Assembly: GCA_002007465.1 (NCBI GenBank) | Contig: LNAC01000728.1 | Location: 1 to 64,000 of the forward strand | DNA length: 64,000 nt | Direction of reading: 5' to 3' | Origin: Ailurus styani | Taxonomy: Eukaryota; Chordata; Mammalia; Carnivora; Ailuridae | Part shown: in pieces, positions 34,195-46,054 of the stretch | Position numbering within the stretch: position 1 is the stretch's first letter | Layout of the letters: each line of letters starts with the position of its first letter | Program-made: the position numbers and the translations under genes | The notes under the pieces: model-generated | What the model saw: the letters and a program-made list of their open reading frames with translations, nothing else | Told to the model about the DNA's origin: nothing | Database searches by the model: none

Positions 34195-36165
34195 TATGGT
34201 CACAGGAAGGGATTTGTTCCTTGTGACATTAAGGCAGAATATACACTCATTGATGGGAAACAGAATCTTGTGCTTTGTCTCAATGGAGGGAGGAACTTGG
34301 TCACAGAGGAGTGTTGAATAAGGAAATGAACAACCTTGTGAAACGGTGAGTGCCCTGTTAATGGGGTGTCTATGTTGTTGGAGATGCTGCAGAATAGAGC
34401 CCTGCATAATGAAGAAAGTTGTAATAAGTCTTTCTGAGGATTCTTTTAGTCTTGGCATTCTTCACGTCTGTGAAGTTAGTTCCTACCATGGAATTTGCTA
34501 TAAGTGAAAAAGCCATGTTTAGAAGTTCCCTTCAAGTATCCTTGAGCTGCGAGATAGAAAAGTGGTCTTCACTTTCAGAGCATTTCCTTAAGGGTTGATC
34601 GAGTTGTGGCAAGTGTCGCAAATGCCATTTGTGCCATGGATGATACCCAGTGTGGCCCCTACTCCTGTTCTCTGTCCTCTCTTTCCTCTTCCCTTGGAGT
34701 CCCATCTAAGACTCAATCAAAACTGACACTTTCCTTCTGTTTCCCACTCTGAGTTTTGTAAAAACTCTTTCAGAAAAGAATAGAAAAGCAGCAAATTTGA
34801 CTCTGTTGTGTCCTTAAGATTGGGCTACCTGAGCGATTGCTCATTTTTTGGTTTGGTTTAGGGTCGGATCCTAGGTGATTCTTAATCTCTGTATTGCAGG
34901 AACATAGTTTCTAATATGTCAGCTCTGTCCTGCTGAGTGTTCCATCAACACCCTTAACCCAGTTATCTGCAAGGGCTTTGACCCCAGACGGGGAGCCCCA
35001 GATGGAAGCCAGGACATTGCTTCAGGACGGACTATGAAAAATGCATGTAAGATAGAAAAATGTGAATTATGTGCGAAACAAACAAAAGCACCAGGCAACA
35101 TGGAATTTGTGTCAACAAAAGCTTGCTGCAAGCTGTTGCTTGCTTCTAAGGGGGAAGTAGACTTTGGTGCCCAGGGAACGGTAGCAGAGAAGGACTTTTG
35201 CACAAGACGCGTAGAAACAAAAGGGGTGAACTGTTTTGGCTGTAATTGCTTTCAAGTTCTTAAGCTCTCCTCTCTCTTGCATTTGTTATGCAGCTGGGGA
35301 AGTTACTGATTACTAAGTCCGCCTGAGCCATGAGAATGGGAATAACTGACATTTATAACATTTTGACATCCTCAAGAGGAGAGAAAAATAGTCCAAAGGG
35401 TGGGACCTCCAGTTGACTTTCTTGTTGACTATAAACCAACTCCATGACTGGATTACTTGGGTGAATAAGGGGATGGCAAGGTTCTCAGGGAGATTCATGC
35501 ACTGGAATGTCTAGCTCACGTTCCAATTAAAATATTAAATCTGGTGATACTAAACTACACAGACTTTTGCTGCCACCAACTGAAAATGTTATAAGTACTA
35601 GTTTCCAAGCTCGCTACAGAAATCCAAAATTATCATTCCCTTACTGAGAGATATTTCCAGGCAAGAGACAACCAATATGCACATTTTTTTTAAAGCAAAT
35701 TATCTTCAGTTATTTAAAATGATTACCCCGTTCCTCTCTGGATCACTGCTGGAGACCCAGGCATCCAAGTGCCATAGGCTGCTATGTCAAATATAATAAA
35801 TAACATTCCAATTATGTTCTGGGGGGGCCTGCACACAGCTCAAAGTTGGCTCACAGCCACCCTTGCTACCACCAGAACTGCCTTCCTAAGGTGTTCTGGG
35901 AGAAAAGAGCCCTGTGCAGTCCAACTGGCAAGACTTTTGCATAAATACATCTCCCTTTACAAGGCTGATGAGATTTTGCGGCCTACAGGCCATAGCCTCA
36001 ACCCAAATCCACGATCACCGCACACAGTCCTTCATGTGGGAGGTACCACTTCTTGCTCTCACTTCTCCAAATGGCTCCTGGGGCTCATTGCAGCCTTTTT
36101 AAGAGAGATTGAGGGTGATACTCTGCCAGGTCCGTCGAAATGAGGCACCCTAAAATAGAATTGGA
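34195..36165. other. Unannotated stretch
   Basis: No recognised repeat. The frames 34078-34458 (minus, 126 codons), 35034-35309 (plus) and 35784-36143 (plus, 119 codons) have no identifiable domain or consistent splice signals. Confidence 0.45.
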
Positions 36166-36194
36166 CGTCGTGGATAGGGAATATTCAGTTTAAT

Positions 36195-36395
36195 TCCAGG
36201 CCGTTTAATATTCAATACCTATTTACCGAGTCCCCGTTATATATCAGGTTCTGTGGACCTTCCTGTTGCCTGGGCTCGTTTCCACCTTTTCTCATCCCCC
36301 AAGCCTTGGTTTCTTCATTTGTTAAATTGTTATGGATGATAATAGAGTGCCCTCAGGATTCCTGCAAGCTTCAGTGAAAATGTGTGTGTAGGCTG
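36195..36395. mobile_element. L2/MIR-type relics
   Basis: 'caatacctatttaccgagtc' plus 'tatatatcaggttctgtgg' look like antisense L2. 'ccttggtttcttcatttgtt' and 'gatgataatagagtgccctc' look like sense MIR 3' half (36300-36390). The two lie in opposite orientation and the split is approximate. Confidence 0.45.
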
Positions 36396-36399
36396 CTCC

Positions 36400-36815
36400 C
36401 GGCCATCCCCGGTCCAAGGTGGGCATGCAGTGAATGGCAGTGTCTCTTATCCTCTTCCCTTTTCTGCAAAAGCTCAGAAACAGAAGCCCATCGAGCCCCA
36501 GGAATCACTCCAGGCAGGGGCAGGAGATCTGTAGAGAGGTCTCTGATGAAGATCTCCTTCTTAGGACTGTATTCCCACATTGAAGCAATTGGGTTATACT
36601 GTCAACCTCATGGAGTTATAGGGTAATTGGATGGAACACTGTCTTCAAAATGCTTAACACCTGTCCAGGGACTCACAGATTTCCTGCAAAGTTGTTACTA
36701 TTATCATTGTATCAATTTTGTCACTACTGTTTACGTTCTTGGCTTGAAACCTCTTAGATTCTGGAGGTCCACTGGACCCTCTTTCCCTCTGTTGTGGGTT
36801 CCTGGCTCCCTAGAG
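36400..36815. other. Unannotated stretch
   Basis: Opposed short frames (36371-36580 minus, 36384-36626 plus) only; nothing recognised. Confidence 0.45.
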
Positions 36816-36819
36816 TATG

Positions 36820-37012
36820 GAAATTCCTTTATTCATTCCACAAACATTTACTGAACACCTGCCAATTGCCAGATACTTTGCTAAGCCCATGGGTCACAAG
36901 GAGAGATGGAGTCACCAAAACTGCTCATACGAGTAGGATCCCTGACCTCTAACAGCTTATAGTTGGTTGAGGAAGCCAGAGAAGCAAACACATCATTTCA
37001 ATACAATGTAAT
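36820..37012 (-). mobile_element. L2 3' end
   Basis: 'tttattcattccacaaacat', ttactgaacacctgccaatt, gccagatactttgctaag, 'ccctgacctctaacagctta' and tagttggttgaggaagcc follow antisense L2 closely. Confidence 0.7.
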
Positions 37013-37014
37013 GA

Positions 37015-38040
37015 ATGCAGGGGCAGAGGTCACCATGGGGTGAAGTGGGAGCACTGAGTAGGAACCTGCACCCTACTGTGGGGCTGGTGGAAGGGGTAAC
37101 CAGGGACAGTTCCTGGCAGGGACAGCTCAGGCAACTGCATATTGAAGGACAAATGTTTCTCCATTCTCAAGACCTTAAAAGTACAACTTACACTTGTGTC
37201 CTTGAAACATCAATAGGCCATAACTGGTGACCCAAAAGTCTAAATTGTGCCATCAGACTATGCCTGAAAGGCAGCACAGCAGGTTGGGAATTCTGGGGGT
37301 TTCTTTCCATGGGAAGAAACAGGACCACCTTCCTCCCCTTGACCCCAGAGCAGCATCTTCTGAGCTCTTGTGCCTATACCCCAGGTTCTCCTCAGGTTTT
37401 TCCACAGTAGGTCTCTCCTGTAGGACACCCCACACAGCTGGGTCCCCAGGGTGGCCTTGAAGAAAGCCTAGCCAGTGCAGAGACCAGGAAGCAAACCCAT
37501 AAGTATACAGACAATGCTCACAGGAAGACTAGGAAGGGAAAGAACCCCAAGACTGCCCACCTCTCTGATGTCCCTGTGCTGCAGCTTTCATCTGTGGAGG
37601 GACAGACAGCATGGTGATGAGGACAAGAAAGTTTGTGATGCACTGGGTAGCAAGTGATAATCAAAGATCTAGAAAGTCCATAGTCCTCCATTTCTGATTT
37701 CTGGTGTAGGAAATAATGTTCTGCGATACCAGCGTTGGCTTCTTCACTAATGCCTTTGACCACAGAGCAGGAAATCTTCCTCATCATTCCAGAAACATTT
37801 TTGAGAACCCTGACTGAGAAGCCTTATGCCTCCATCTCAGTCTGGGGCTGACCTGGGACCTGGGCATGCTCTGTGTTGGATTTCTCCTGGCCGTTTCTTC
37901 CTACTGTGTTTTTCTCCAGTCCTTAACATCCCTGCTCATTTCCTGTCCCATCTTGCTCTGCCCCAGGAAGCCCTGAAAGGGGCCCCAAATTTCATAAAAA
38001 GTCAAACTGCTAGCTCAGCTTCCAGGATTCCTGAAGAAGC
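37015..38040. other. Unannotated stretch
   Basis: Several 60-90-codon frames on both strands, none recognised. Composition is moderately GC-rich and repeat-free by eye. Confidence 0.45.
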
Positions 38041-38044
38041 AAAT

Positions 38045-38640
38045 ATTAGTTAGTTTTTTTTTTATGAGGCACATGTTCACTTTTTTAAAAGACTTAATTT
38101 TTTTAGAGCAGTTTTAAGGGTATAGCAAAATTGAGAGAAAGGTACAGAGATTTCCCACAACTACCTGGGCATAGTCTCCACACATGTGCCCCTTCCTCCC
38201 CCTGCCCCCCGCGTGGTCATCATCCCACAACACAGTGGTCCATTTCTTACAGACGTTGAACCTACACTGACACATCATAACCACCCAGAGTCCAGAGTCC
38301 ACATTACAGTTCGCTCTTAGTGTTATACAATTTATGGATTTGGACAAATGTATAATGACATGTACTCACCACGTAAGTATCACACAGAGTGTTTCCACTG
38401 CCTGGAAATCCTCTGGGCTCTGCCTAGTCATCCCTCCCCCACAACCCCTGGCAACCGCTGATCTTCTTACTGTCTCCATAGCTTTGCCTTTTCCAGAATG
38501 TCATCTGGTTGGAATCATACAGTATGGAGTCTCTTCAGATTGGCTTCTTTCACTTAGCAGTATGCATTTAAGTTTCTTCTTAATGCTTTCTCATGTTTTC
38601 TCATGGCATAGTTTTTAAACTTTTCATGCATACGATGTTA
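38045..38640 (-). mobile_element. L1 (older L1M/L1ME-type) 3' end
   Basis: gacttaattttttta, 'gagcagttttaagggtatag', 'gaaaggtacagagatttccc', 'gaacctacactgacacatca', 'tttggacaaatgtataatga', 'tttgccttttccagaatgtc' and 'attggcttctttcacttagc' reproduce the antisense order of a common old L1 3' UTR over about 600 bp. Frames 38334-38618 and 38114-38347 are translations of it. Confidence 0.85.
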
Positions 38641-38644
38641 GACC

Positions 38645-39220
38645 CCAGGAAGTTGGTCTCTGTCCACTTTGAGACATCAGGGACTCTTGAGGTCATGAGA
38701 GCACCTGGACCAGACCAGTCGGTCAGTGCATGGGGGCGGATGGGTGGCCAGTGGTTGGCTCAATCTCCATTTCACAGCTGAGCGATCTCCTCTCCTCACT
38801 CTACTCTATGCCGAGACTGGGTGCCAGAAGAGAGTAAAGGAAACTAATTCCTCCAGGAGGAGATTACTGAGTAGTTGAAAGGGGCTCTTCAGAAGGGCCT
38901 TCCTTCTAGTTTCCATTGTTAATGGTCATAAACAAAGGAGTAATAATGGATATAGCAAAAGCAGAGCAATTTCAGGGCCAGTGATTTGTGTACCCCATTG
39001 AAAAATTGAAATAGCCCTTTAATGTCAGTTCCTCATTTGATTCCACAAGAATGATGGTGTATATGGCAGGGATGAGACCAACATTTCCATCTCTCAGGTG
39101 AGGAGTCCAAGTCTTTCTGTGGCTGTGGGGCAGAGTGAGGGCAAGAGAGTTGGTGGGCACAGCGGAGCCTGTATGCTAGTTCAGGTCTCTGACACCAAGC
39201 CCATTAAGGTTTCTAGCGTA
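38645..39220. other. Unannotated stretch
   Basis: Single-copy in appearance between the L1 and the CpG island. A short 'ctttattgagcaactactgtg' at about 39238-39258 may be a MIR/L2 scrap. Confidence 0.45.
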
Positions 39221-39534
39221 TCATCGACCCAGCTCACCTTTATTGAGCAACTACTGTGCCGTGCACCCTGGGCGGGGGTGTGAGAGAGAGGGTCCTCGAG
39301 GGGGATGGTAGAAGCACACAGAAGTCCCTCAGGGAGGGAGTCCCATGAATGCTAGGCTGACTGTGGGGCTCAGAGGCAGCAGGGACCCCTTGAGACTGGG
39401 GCTGAGGGTAGGCTTCAAAGGAGAGGTATCCCCTGACCCAGGCCCTGAGGGTGGTCAGGAGTAGGCAGAGGTTAGGGGAGTGGTTACTACCTGGCAGGAT
39501 TTGAGGCATGCGCAGGCCTACAGGGCAAGCTTTC

Positions 39535-40190
39535 ACGTGACGCTGCACGATGCGAGCACGTTACCACGTTCAGGTGGACGCAGACAGGTTCGAGAGGGAG
39601 GTGCGGTCACCAGGAACTCCCGAGGTGCGGTCATCAGTGCCTCTCCTTGACCTTCTGCTCAGGCCCCGGCCTGCTGCGTCTCCCGCTCAGGGTGCCCTGG
39701 GCCCCAGACATGGCACACCCGCCGCGTCAGAGAAGGTGGCCACGAGAGGGACAGGGAACCGCTCCTCGCAGGCTCCCAGCAGGAGCCTCTCTCTCTTCAG
39801 CCCCTCGGGAGGAGTTCACACACCAGCTCTTGGGTCTCGGCAAGGCTTTCTGGGCGGAGGGGAGGGGGTGCGGAGGGGACCCCAGCTCCGCCGCAGCTCG
39901 CACAGGCCTTTCATCCGGCTGCTCCCACATGTGAAAGGACACAGAACAGAGATTGTCGGAAGGCCTGACTTGTGGGGGGAAGGGGTCTTGAAATTCAAAG
40001 CCGAGGCCCTCGTGTGCTCTGCACCGTGGCAGCTCATCCGTGCTCCCTCTTCGCAGCAACGCCCGCGCGCGAGCCCGTGTGCTCCTGCGTTCCCGCCTGG
40101 CGGAGGCATCGGTTAGCAATGAGTGGAGACCGGGTGGCAGAGGCGGGGCTGGAGGTGGGGACCGGAGGGAGGTCTACCAAAACCAGGTGT
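39535..40190. promoter_or_regulatory. CpG island
   Basis: Hand count gives about 46 CpG in 39541-40190 (~7 per 100 bp), with the densest part at 40060-40085 (gcccgcgcgcgagcccgtg) and GC-rich composition throughout. That meets usual CpG-island criteria, whereas neighbouring DNA is CpG-poor. It contains the longest open frame in the window (39550-40116 plus, 188 codons), overlapped by minus-strand frames of 130 and 97 codons. Such stacking is typical of GC-rich DNA, so a protein is not called. A promoter, alternative first exon or orphan island are the leading readings; no TATA box or convincing donor (only ccaggtgtgt at ~40185) was found. Confidence 0.6.
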
Positions 40191-40199
40191 GTTTGCTCA

Positions 40200-41425
40200 C
40201 ACACGTAAACCACAGGCCTCCTGGAAGCAGGCACCTCCCAAGGAGCCCCTCCGTCTTGACGTGGTATCAGGAGCATGTGATTGAAGGATTGAAGACTTGA
40301 CTTCTTCTCAGTGGCCCTCAGGGTCCTCATTCCTAACATAGGAGGGGCTCAGGCAAGCAGAAATATCAGGGGCTTTCCCCGGGCTGCTTTCCTGTGTCCA
40401 GAAGGGAGATACTCGCCAGGCTTGCTGTGAGAGTGTGCTGGTTCTCACACAGGACAGGGAGCACCGTAGAACTCTCCAGGGTCCCTGGCCCACGAGGAAG
40501 GAGGCTGGGTCCTCTCTGGTCTCCTGAAGGTTGAGGAGGCCCTTTGGAAAGGCTCGCTCCTGCCCATCGGGGAGTATCCAGCTCTACACCTTCACACCTG
40601 AGGCCTCCAGACCTGATGCCTGATTTCCCATGATTCCCATCAAACTTAGTAGATTCTTTCAAGGTCATGACCTCCAAAGAAACGAGGAGGTAAGAAGAGT
40701 ACCAGGGAGGCCTCAAGGCCAGAACTCAGAGTGACTAAAGTATATTTCTGGAAGGCTGGACAGATACAGGTGGTCTCATATAGAGAAATTTTTAGTTTTT
40801 CTTTTTAGCAAGTCACCCTCTTAGGAAAAGTTATTGGGGGTGGACAAGGAGCTCTGGAGGCCCTTGAATGTCCCTTCAGAACAGGGAAAGGGAGAATAAA
40901 GTGTCTTCCCCGATTCCTTCTTCCTTCTGTGGGCCTGAGGAGTAAGGGTCCTCCTGTGGCAGGGCTCATGGCCAGTGCTGAGGCCCTGCACCGGTTCCCA
41001 CCCATGAGGACAATCAATAAACCACCTCACCTTGGACTCCCTGTGCTCTCATGCTCTGGGGACTACGTGATAAGAGATTCTAGCCAGTATTTCTATTTTT
41101 CAGACCCTCCATTGGCTTGGAGCAGTAGGTAGGTGGCAGATAGGAGGAAAAGGAAGAGGAGCGGTGTAAGATGAGAGGAGGGGTTTGTGGTCTGGAAGTC
41201 TTCTATACCCATCTCAGAATAAGGGGCTCGATCCTCCAGAGGTAGATTACACTCAGGGAGGGGCTGAAATAGGACACAGGGTAGGTGTCCCTGATGTAGG
41301 CCCCGTGAGGGCTGCAAGGGGCTGTGTCTGCAACCCATGTGTGTCTAGGGCCAACCTCGACTATGCATTGTATGTACAGTTAAGGGGTCATCTTTGGTGA
41401 GCAAGTCAGATGTCTTGTACTCCCA
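40200..41425. other. Unannotated stretch downstream of the CpG island
   Basis: CpG density falls off after 40200. Frames 40366-40716 (minus, 116 codons) and 40805-41030 (minus) have no recognised product. No repeat is assigned. Confidence 0.45.
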
Positions 41426-41429
41426 TTAT

Positions 41430-41600
41430 AAACTCTGCAAGCTGGGCCATCACTGACCCACTGTGTGACCCTGGGAATTAGCCTCTGAGTCTCCAAGTAT
41501 TTTGCATATCTGTAAATTGGGAATTCCACTGCCCAGGCCCCTCAGCAGCCTTGGGGATTAATGAAAGCCTTGTTCACAAATGTCTTGGAATCCATAAAGG
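41430..41600 (+). mobile_element. MIR relic
   Basis: 'gggccatcactgacccactg', tgtgaccctgggaattagcc, 'tctgagtctccaagtatttt', gcatatctgtaaattggga and 'ggggattaatgaaagccttg' follow sense MIR. Confidence 0.65.
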
Positions 41601-41604
41601 TTTA

Positions 41605-42620
41605 GATCGATAATTAACAAGAAAGAGAAGGCATAAACATTTCATATATATATCAACTCCCAGATCTATAACAGCCAATAAGTCTAAAAACTGAGTGGCC
41701 ACAATTTCCCTCAGTGACAGGCAGCCCATGCACTTTCAAAAGTAATTCTACAATAAACATAAATTACCACTTGGGGAAACCTTCCCTGTATGCCATGACT
41801 ATAGATTTATTAAGTGAAAATGAAACTTTTAAATAAATATCTGGAACAAAAATGTATTTCCCAATCTAATCGGGCCACAGAGGCAAGAGTTTTTAAAGTG
41901 CTCTGTATCCTGTACAGTATAAAGCTGAGCACATTTTCTTAGAAGTCACTTGGCCGAGTCAGTCACTGCCACACAATCTCCCTCCCTGTCAAAATACCTG
42001 GATCTTCCCGATCTCAGCCAAGAGCATCAAGGGTGCATGAGGCCCCAAGGATCTTTTCCAACCCCTCAGGGAAGCAGATTCTGAGGCATCTTGATTCCCT
42101 GAGAAGATCATGATTTGAGAAGATCACCATTTGATTCTGAACCAGCCGACATCATTTATTCACCCTCCCAATGCCACGTTCCTGCCACAGCGTCCTCCCC
42201 TGAAGGGCCGAATATTCCAGTTTGATTAGTTATGTTGACTAAGTAATCCTTGCAAGAGACCAATGGGACCCAAAATATAAGATGCAAGGAATACACGAAA
42301 AGGCTGGCCAGCCCCACCAATGCTTGGTGGCACTTTCCGTGGCCTCAGTACACTACTGGTCTCTCCAGCTGTCCTTCTGGTCCTTCCCCGTCCTGGAGCT
42401 TCCTGACTCTGGGTCTGGGCCCTTGAATACATTCAGTCAATCCTAGTCTCTGCTACCCTTTTGACAAAGAAGGATGTGAGGACTCAGGCCTAAGCTGATC
42501 GCCATCTGGTGTTCTGGTGTTCCCCGTTAGCAAGAATTTGTTCCTAAATGAGCAGGAAACATACTTTAAAGTAATGAGATGTAAGAGGACATTTTCCAAG
42601 GGCTTTTGGTGAAATTTTCC
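41605..42620. other. Unannotated stretch
   Basis: AT-leaning until 41940, then mixed. No repeat family or credible exon is seen. Confidence 0.45.
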
Positions 42621-42625
42621 TTGAT

Positions 42626-42717
42626 CAAAAAACAAACAAACAAAACAAAACAAAACAAAAAAACCAAAACCAAAACCAAAAAACCACCACCACCACCAAA
42701 CACACACATAAAAAACC
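42626..42717. repeat. A-rich simple repeats: (CAAA)n, (CAAAA)n, (CCAAAA)n, (CCA)n, (CA)n
   Basis: A chain of related short motifs without a recognisable parent element. Frame translations here give runs of V/F/W on the opposite strand (42453-42910). Confidence 0.9.
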
Positions 42718-43078
42718 TCAGGAAGAGTTGTTCTCTTCTGTTGGCAAAAAATGAGGAAGGATTGCTATTGGTAGACATCTGGTGATAGCAAAGAGACAAC
42801 CTTAGGACAAAACTGATCCTGCGGAAGGGAGAACAGGGATGAAAAAGAAAGAGGTTTTTGATGACCTCAGAAAGGACTAGGCTAATTCCTTTTTCCCTTA
42901 GGAAGTTCACGTTCTAACATGAGTGTCAAGAGCTGTAAGAGTTGGGATATCTCAGATCGCTGATGCTCCCAGCCTATTTCTGGAGGGGATATCAGGGTTG
43001 GAAACAGTGCAGGTTGCATTATATTACTGGACACAATTGCTGCAGTTAATGTACTTACACAGTATTTAGTCAAGCATT
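42718..43078. other. Unannotated stretch
   Basis: Short non-repetitive interval before a large L1 nest. Confidence 0.45.
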
Positions 43079-43194
43079 TTCCATTAATGTTCTTGAGGAA
43101 TATTGATTTGTAATTTTATTCCTTTGTAATGTCTTTGTAGGTTTTGGTTTTAGGATTATGCTGGCAGTGTAAAGTGATTTGGAAAGTATTTGTC

Positions 43195-43388
43195 GGGCGC
43201 CTGGGTGGCTCAGTGGGTTAATGCCTCTGCTTTCGGCTCAGGTCATGATCTCAGGGTCCTGGGATCGAGGCCCGCATCGGGCTCCCTGCTCAGCGGGGAG
43301 CCTGCTTCCCCCTCTCTCTCTCTGCCTGCCTCTCTGCCTCCTTGTGATCTCTCTCCCTCTGTGAAATAAATAAATAAAACCTTTAAAA

Positions 43389-43427
<39 letters not shown>

Positions 43428-43429
43428 AA
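43195..43429 (+). mobile_element. Can-SINE, young, with (AAAT)n tail
   Basis: gggcgcctgggtggctcagt head, complete CT body, and a tail of about twelve AAAT units. Perfect 13-bp duplication gaaagtatttgtc at 43182-43194 and 43430-43442. The long pure tail and perfect flanks argue for recent insertion. Confidence 0.98.
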
Positions 43430-44424
43430 GAAAGTATTTGTCTCCATGTATTTTTTTCTTTAAAAGTTTCTATAAAATTAGTGTTTTATACTCCTTAAAT
43501 GTTTGATAGAATTCACCAGTAAAATTATGTGGTATTTTATTGTGCAAAGATTTTTGATTTAAAAAAAACAATTTCTTTATAAAGTGCTATTCAGATTTTA
43601 TTTTATCTTGTGCAATTTCAGTAAGTTATATATTTTTTAAGATGCATCTATTTCACCAAAAATGTTTAATTTGGTGGTATAAAGTTTGTCATCATATTAT
43701 TTTATTATCCATTTCATATCTGTAGGGTCCACAGATATAGCATCTTTCATTCACAATATTAGTGGTTTGTATTCTTCTTTATTCTTTTCTCAATATGATC
43801 AGTCTAAGTATTTCTCAATTTTGTTGAATTTTTTTCCTTTAAGTAACTAAACGACATTTCTTAGTTTGCTTTTTTTTCTGTTTTAAAGTTAATTGATTTG
43901 TTGCTTTTATCCATATTTGCATCTTCCTTTTACTTGGATTTACTTTGCTTTTGTTTCTAACTTCTTAGAGTAGAACCTTAAGTCATTGATTTTAGATCTT
44001 ACTTTAAATCTATCTATAAACGTTAAAGCTGTATGTTTTCCTCTAAACACTGATTTAGCTGAATGCCAGTTTGAATATTTTGCATTTTTATTACCATTGA
44101 GTTTAAAATATTTTGTTATTTCATTGTCCTATTTTTTTTGACTAACGTTATTTAAATATGTGCTATTTACTTTCTAAGTAGTTGGACTCTTTAAAAGATG
44201 TTTTATTCATAATGATTCCTAATTTCATTTCATTATGGGCAGAGAACATACTTGTTGTGATTTCAAACCTTTTGAATATGTAGGATCTTGTTTTGTGGCC
44301 CAGTATACGATCTATCTTGGTGAACATCTTATATGTATTTGAAAAGGATATGTATTCTCCTATTGTCAGTGGTAATGTTCTACAAATAATAACTACATCA
44401 ATGGTATGAGCAATACATTACTTT

Positions 44425-44564
44425 TATCTAGTTATTAACAATATGTATAATATATGATATTTATATAATATATTATAATTAGAATATAATATAAATCATA
44501 TATATAAATATATAAAATATATATTTATACAATATTTAATATATGTTACTTATCTAGTTATTAA
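44425..44564. repeat. TA-rich block bounded by 14-bp direct repeats
   Basis: tatctagttattaa occurs at 44425-44438 and 44551-44564. Between them lie ~112 bp made almost wholly of A and T with many self-complementary pieces. It interrupts otherwise continuous L1 text. Confidence 0.85.
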
Positions 44565-44636
44565 ACTGTGATTATGAAATTGTCTATTTCTCTCTCTTTT
44601 TCAAATATATCTCTCCATTTATTTAGATCTTCTTTA

Positions 44637-45067
44637 TTTTTTTTGTTTTTTTTTTAAGATTTTATTTATTTAGGGCGCCTGGGTGGCTCAGAGGGTTAAA
44701 GCCGCTGCCTTCGGCTCAGGTCATGATCCCAGGGTCCTGGGATCGAGGCCCACATCGGGCTCTCTGCTCAGTGGGGAGCCTGCTTCCTCCTCTCTCCTCT
44801 CTCTCTGCCTGCCTCTCTGCCTACTTGTAATCTCTCTCTCTGTGTCACATGAATAAATAAAATCTTAAAAAAAAAAAGATTTTATTTATTTATTTGAGGT
44901 AGAGCGAGAGTGAGTGAGAGAAAGAGCGAGAGAGAGGGTCAGAGGGAGAGGGAGAAGCAGGCTCTCCACTGAGCAGGGAGCCTGATGTAGGGCTCAATCC
45001 CGGGGTCCTGGGGTCATGACCTTAGCAGTTGGCAGACACTTCATGGACTGAGCCACCCAGGTGCCCC
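44637..45067 (-). mobile_element. Can-SINE, split by a second Can-SINE
   Basis: T-run plus aagattttatttattta (44656-44672), then interruption, then the same 17 bases again (44876-44892), a GA body, 'ggtcctggggtcatgacc' and gagccacccaggtgcccc. Outer duplication cttcttt at 44629 and 45067. Confidence 0.95.
44673..44875 (+). mobile_element. Can-SINE nested in a Can-SINE
   Basis: gggcgcctgggtggctcaga head through aataaataaaatctt and A-run. Perfect 17-bp duplication aagattttatttattta on both sides, which is the tail sequence of the host SINE, a preferred AT-rich L1-endonuclease target. Confidence 0.98.
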
Positions 45068-45579
45068 TTCTTTGGTTTCTTTTAAATAATAATGTGTGGT
45101 TTGAGCATACAAATGCTGTACATATTTTGTTAGATTTACATCTAAGTAATGTCTTTAGTGATTGTAAATGACATTTTAAATTTAAGTTTCCATGCGTTCA
45201 TTACTTATATGTAGAAGTACAACTGATTTTGAATGCTGGTATCATATTCTGTGACCTTGCCAAACTCACTGATTAGTTGTAGAGTTTTTTTCTATAGATT
45301 CCCTGGATTTTCTTCTATTTCTCTTTTTAATTATGCCAGTTTTTTGCTTTATGTGTTTTGAAGCTCTTTTATTAGCCACATAGATGTTTGTAGTCATCAT
45401 GAATACCTGAAGAATTGATTCTATTATTATCTGGTTTTACTCCTTTTCTCCAATAATACTCTATTTTGAAATCTATTTTATTTGATAATAGTACAGATAT
45501 CTTTGTCTTCTTATGCATACTGTATTCCAAGTGTATATTTTTCCATTCCTCCACTTTCAAACTATCTCTCTTTATATTT

Positions 45580-45785
45580 TTTATTAGTTATCTATTTTAT
45601 TATTATTATTTTTTTGAGAGAGAGAGAGAAGTTGGGAAGGGGCAGAGGGAGAGGAAGAGAGAGTGGCAGGTGGACTTCACACCCAGCACAGAGCCTGACA
45701 TGGGCTGGATCTCACGTACCCTGAGATCATGACCTGAGCTGAAATCAAGTCGGATGCCTAACCAACTGACCCACCTAGGCATCCC
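45580..45785 (-). mobile_element. Can-SINE inside L1
   Basis: Flanked by a 23-bp duplication with two mismatches, whose core tatctctctttatattt occurs at 45563-45579 and 45792-45808. The body is diverged: 'gatctcacgtaccctgagat', 'gacccacctaggcatccc'. Confidence 0.95.
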
Positions 45786-46054
45786 TCAAGTTATCTCTCT
45801 TTATATTTGATGTGAGGCTTACATTTTGCTTTCATGTGTAAAATTTTCATCAGTTTTTGTTTTAATCCATTCTGACAGTTTTCTGCCTTCTGCTTAGAGT
45901 GTTTTGTTCATTAGCATTTAACACTATTATCAAAGTTTGATGTAAGTCTACCATTGTATTATTTATCTTCTGCTTATTTCAATTTTTTTGTTTGTTTTTT
46001 AATTCTGTTACTCCATCCTGCCTTTTCTTTTGAATGATTTGATTATAGGTTTTT

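Larger units (their letters stand above)
43080..46039 (-). mobile_element. Old L1 ORF2 region, host of nested insertions (part 1)
   Basis: Antisense L1 ORF2 text: 'gttcttgaggaatattgatt', 'aatgtttgatagaattcacc', 'ttttgtggcccagtatacga' with tctatcttgg, 'ttgaagctcttttattagcc' and 'ctttgtcttcttatgcatac'. Many stops and indels, so inactive. It is interrupted by SINEs at 43195-43429, 44637-45067 (itself hosting 44673-44875) and 45580-45785, and by a TA-rich block at 44425-44564. It continues after the twin-primed L1, at 47036. Confidence 0.8.
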
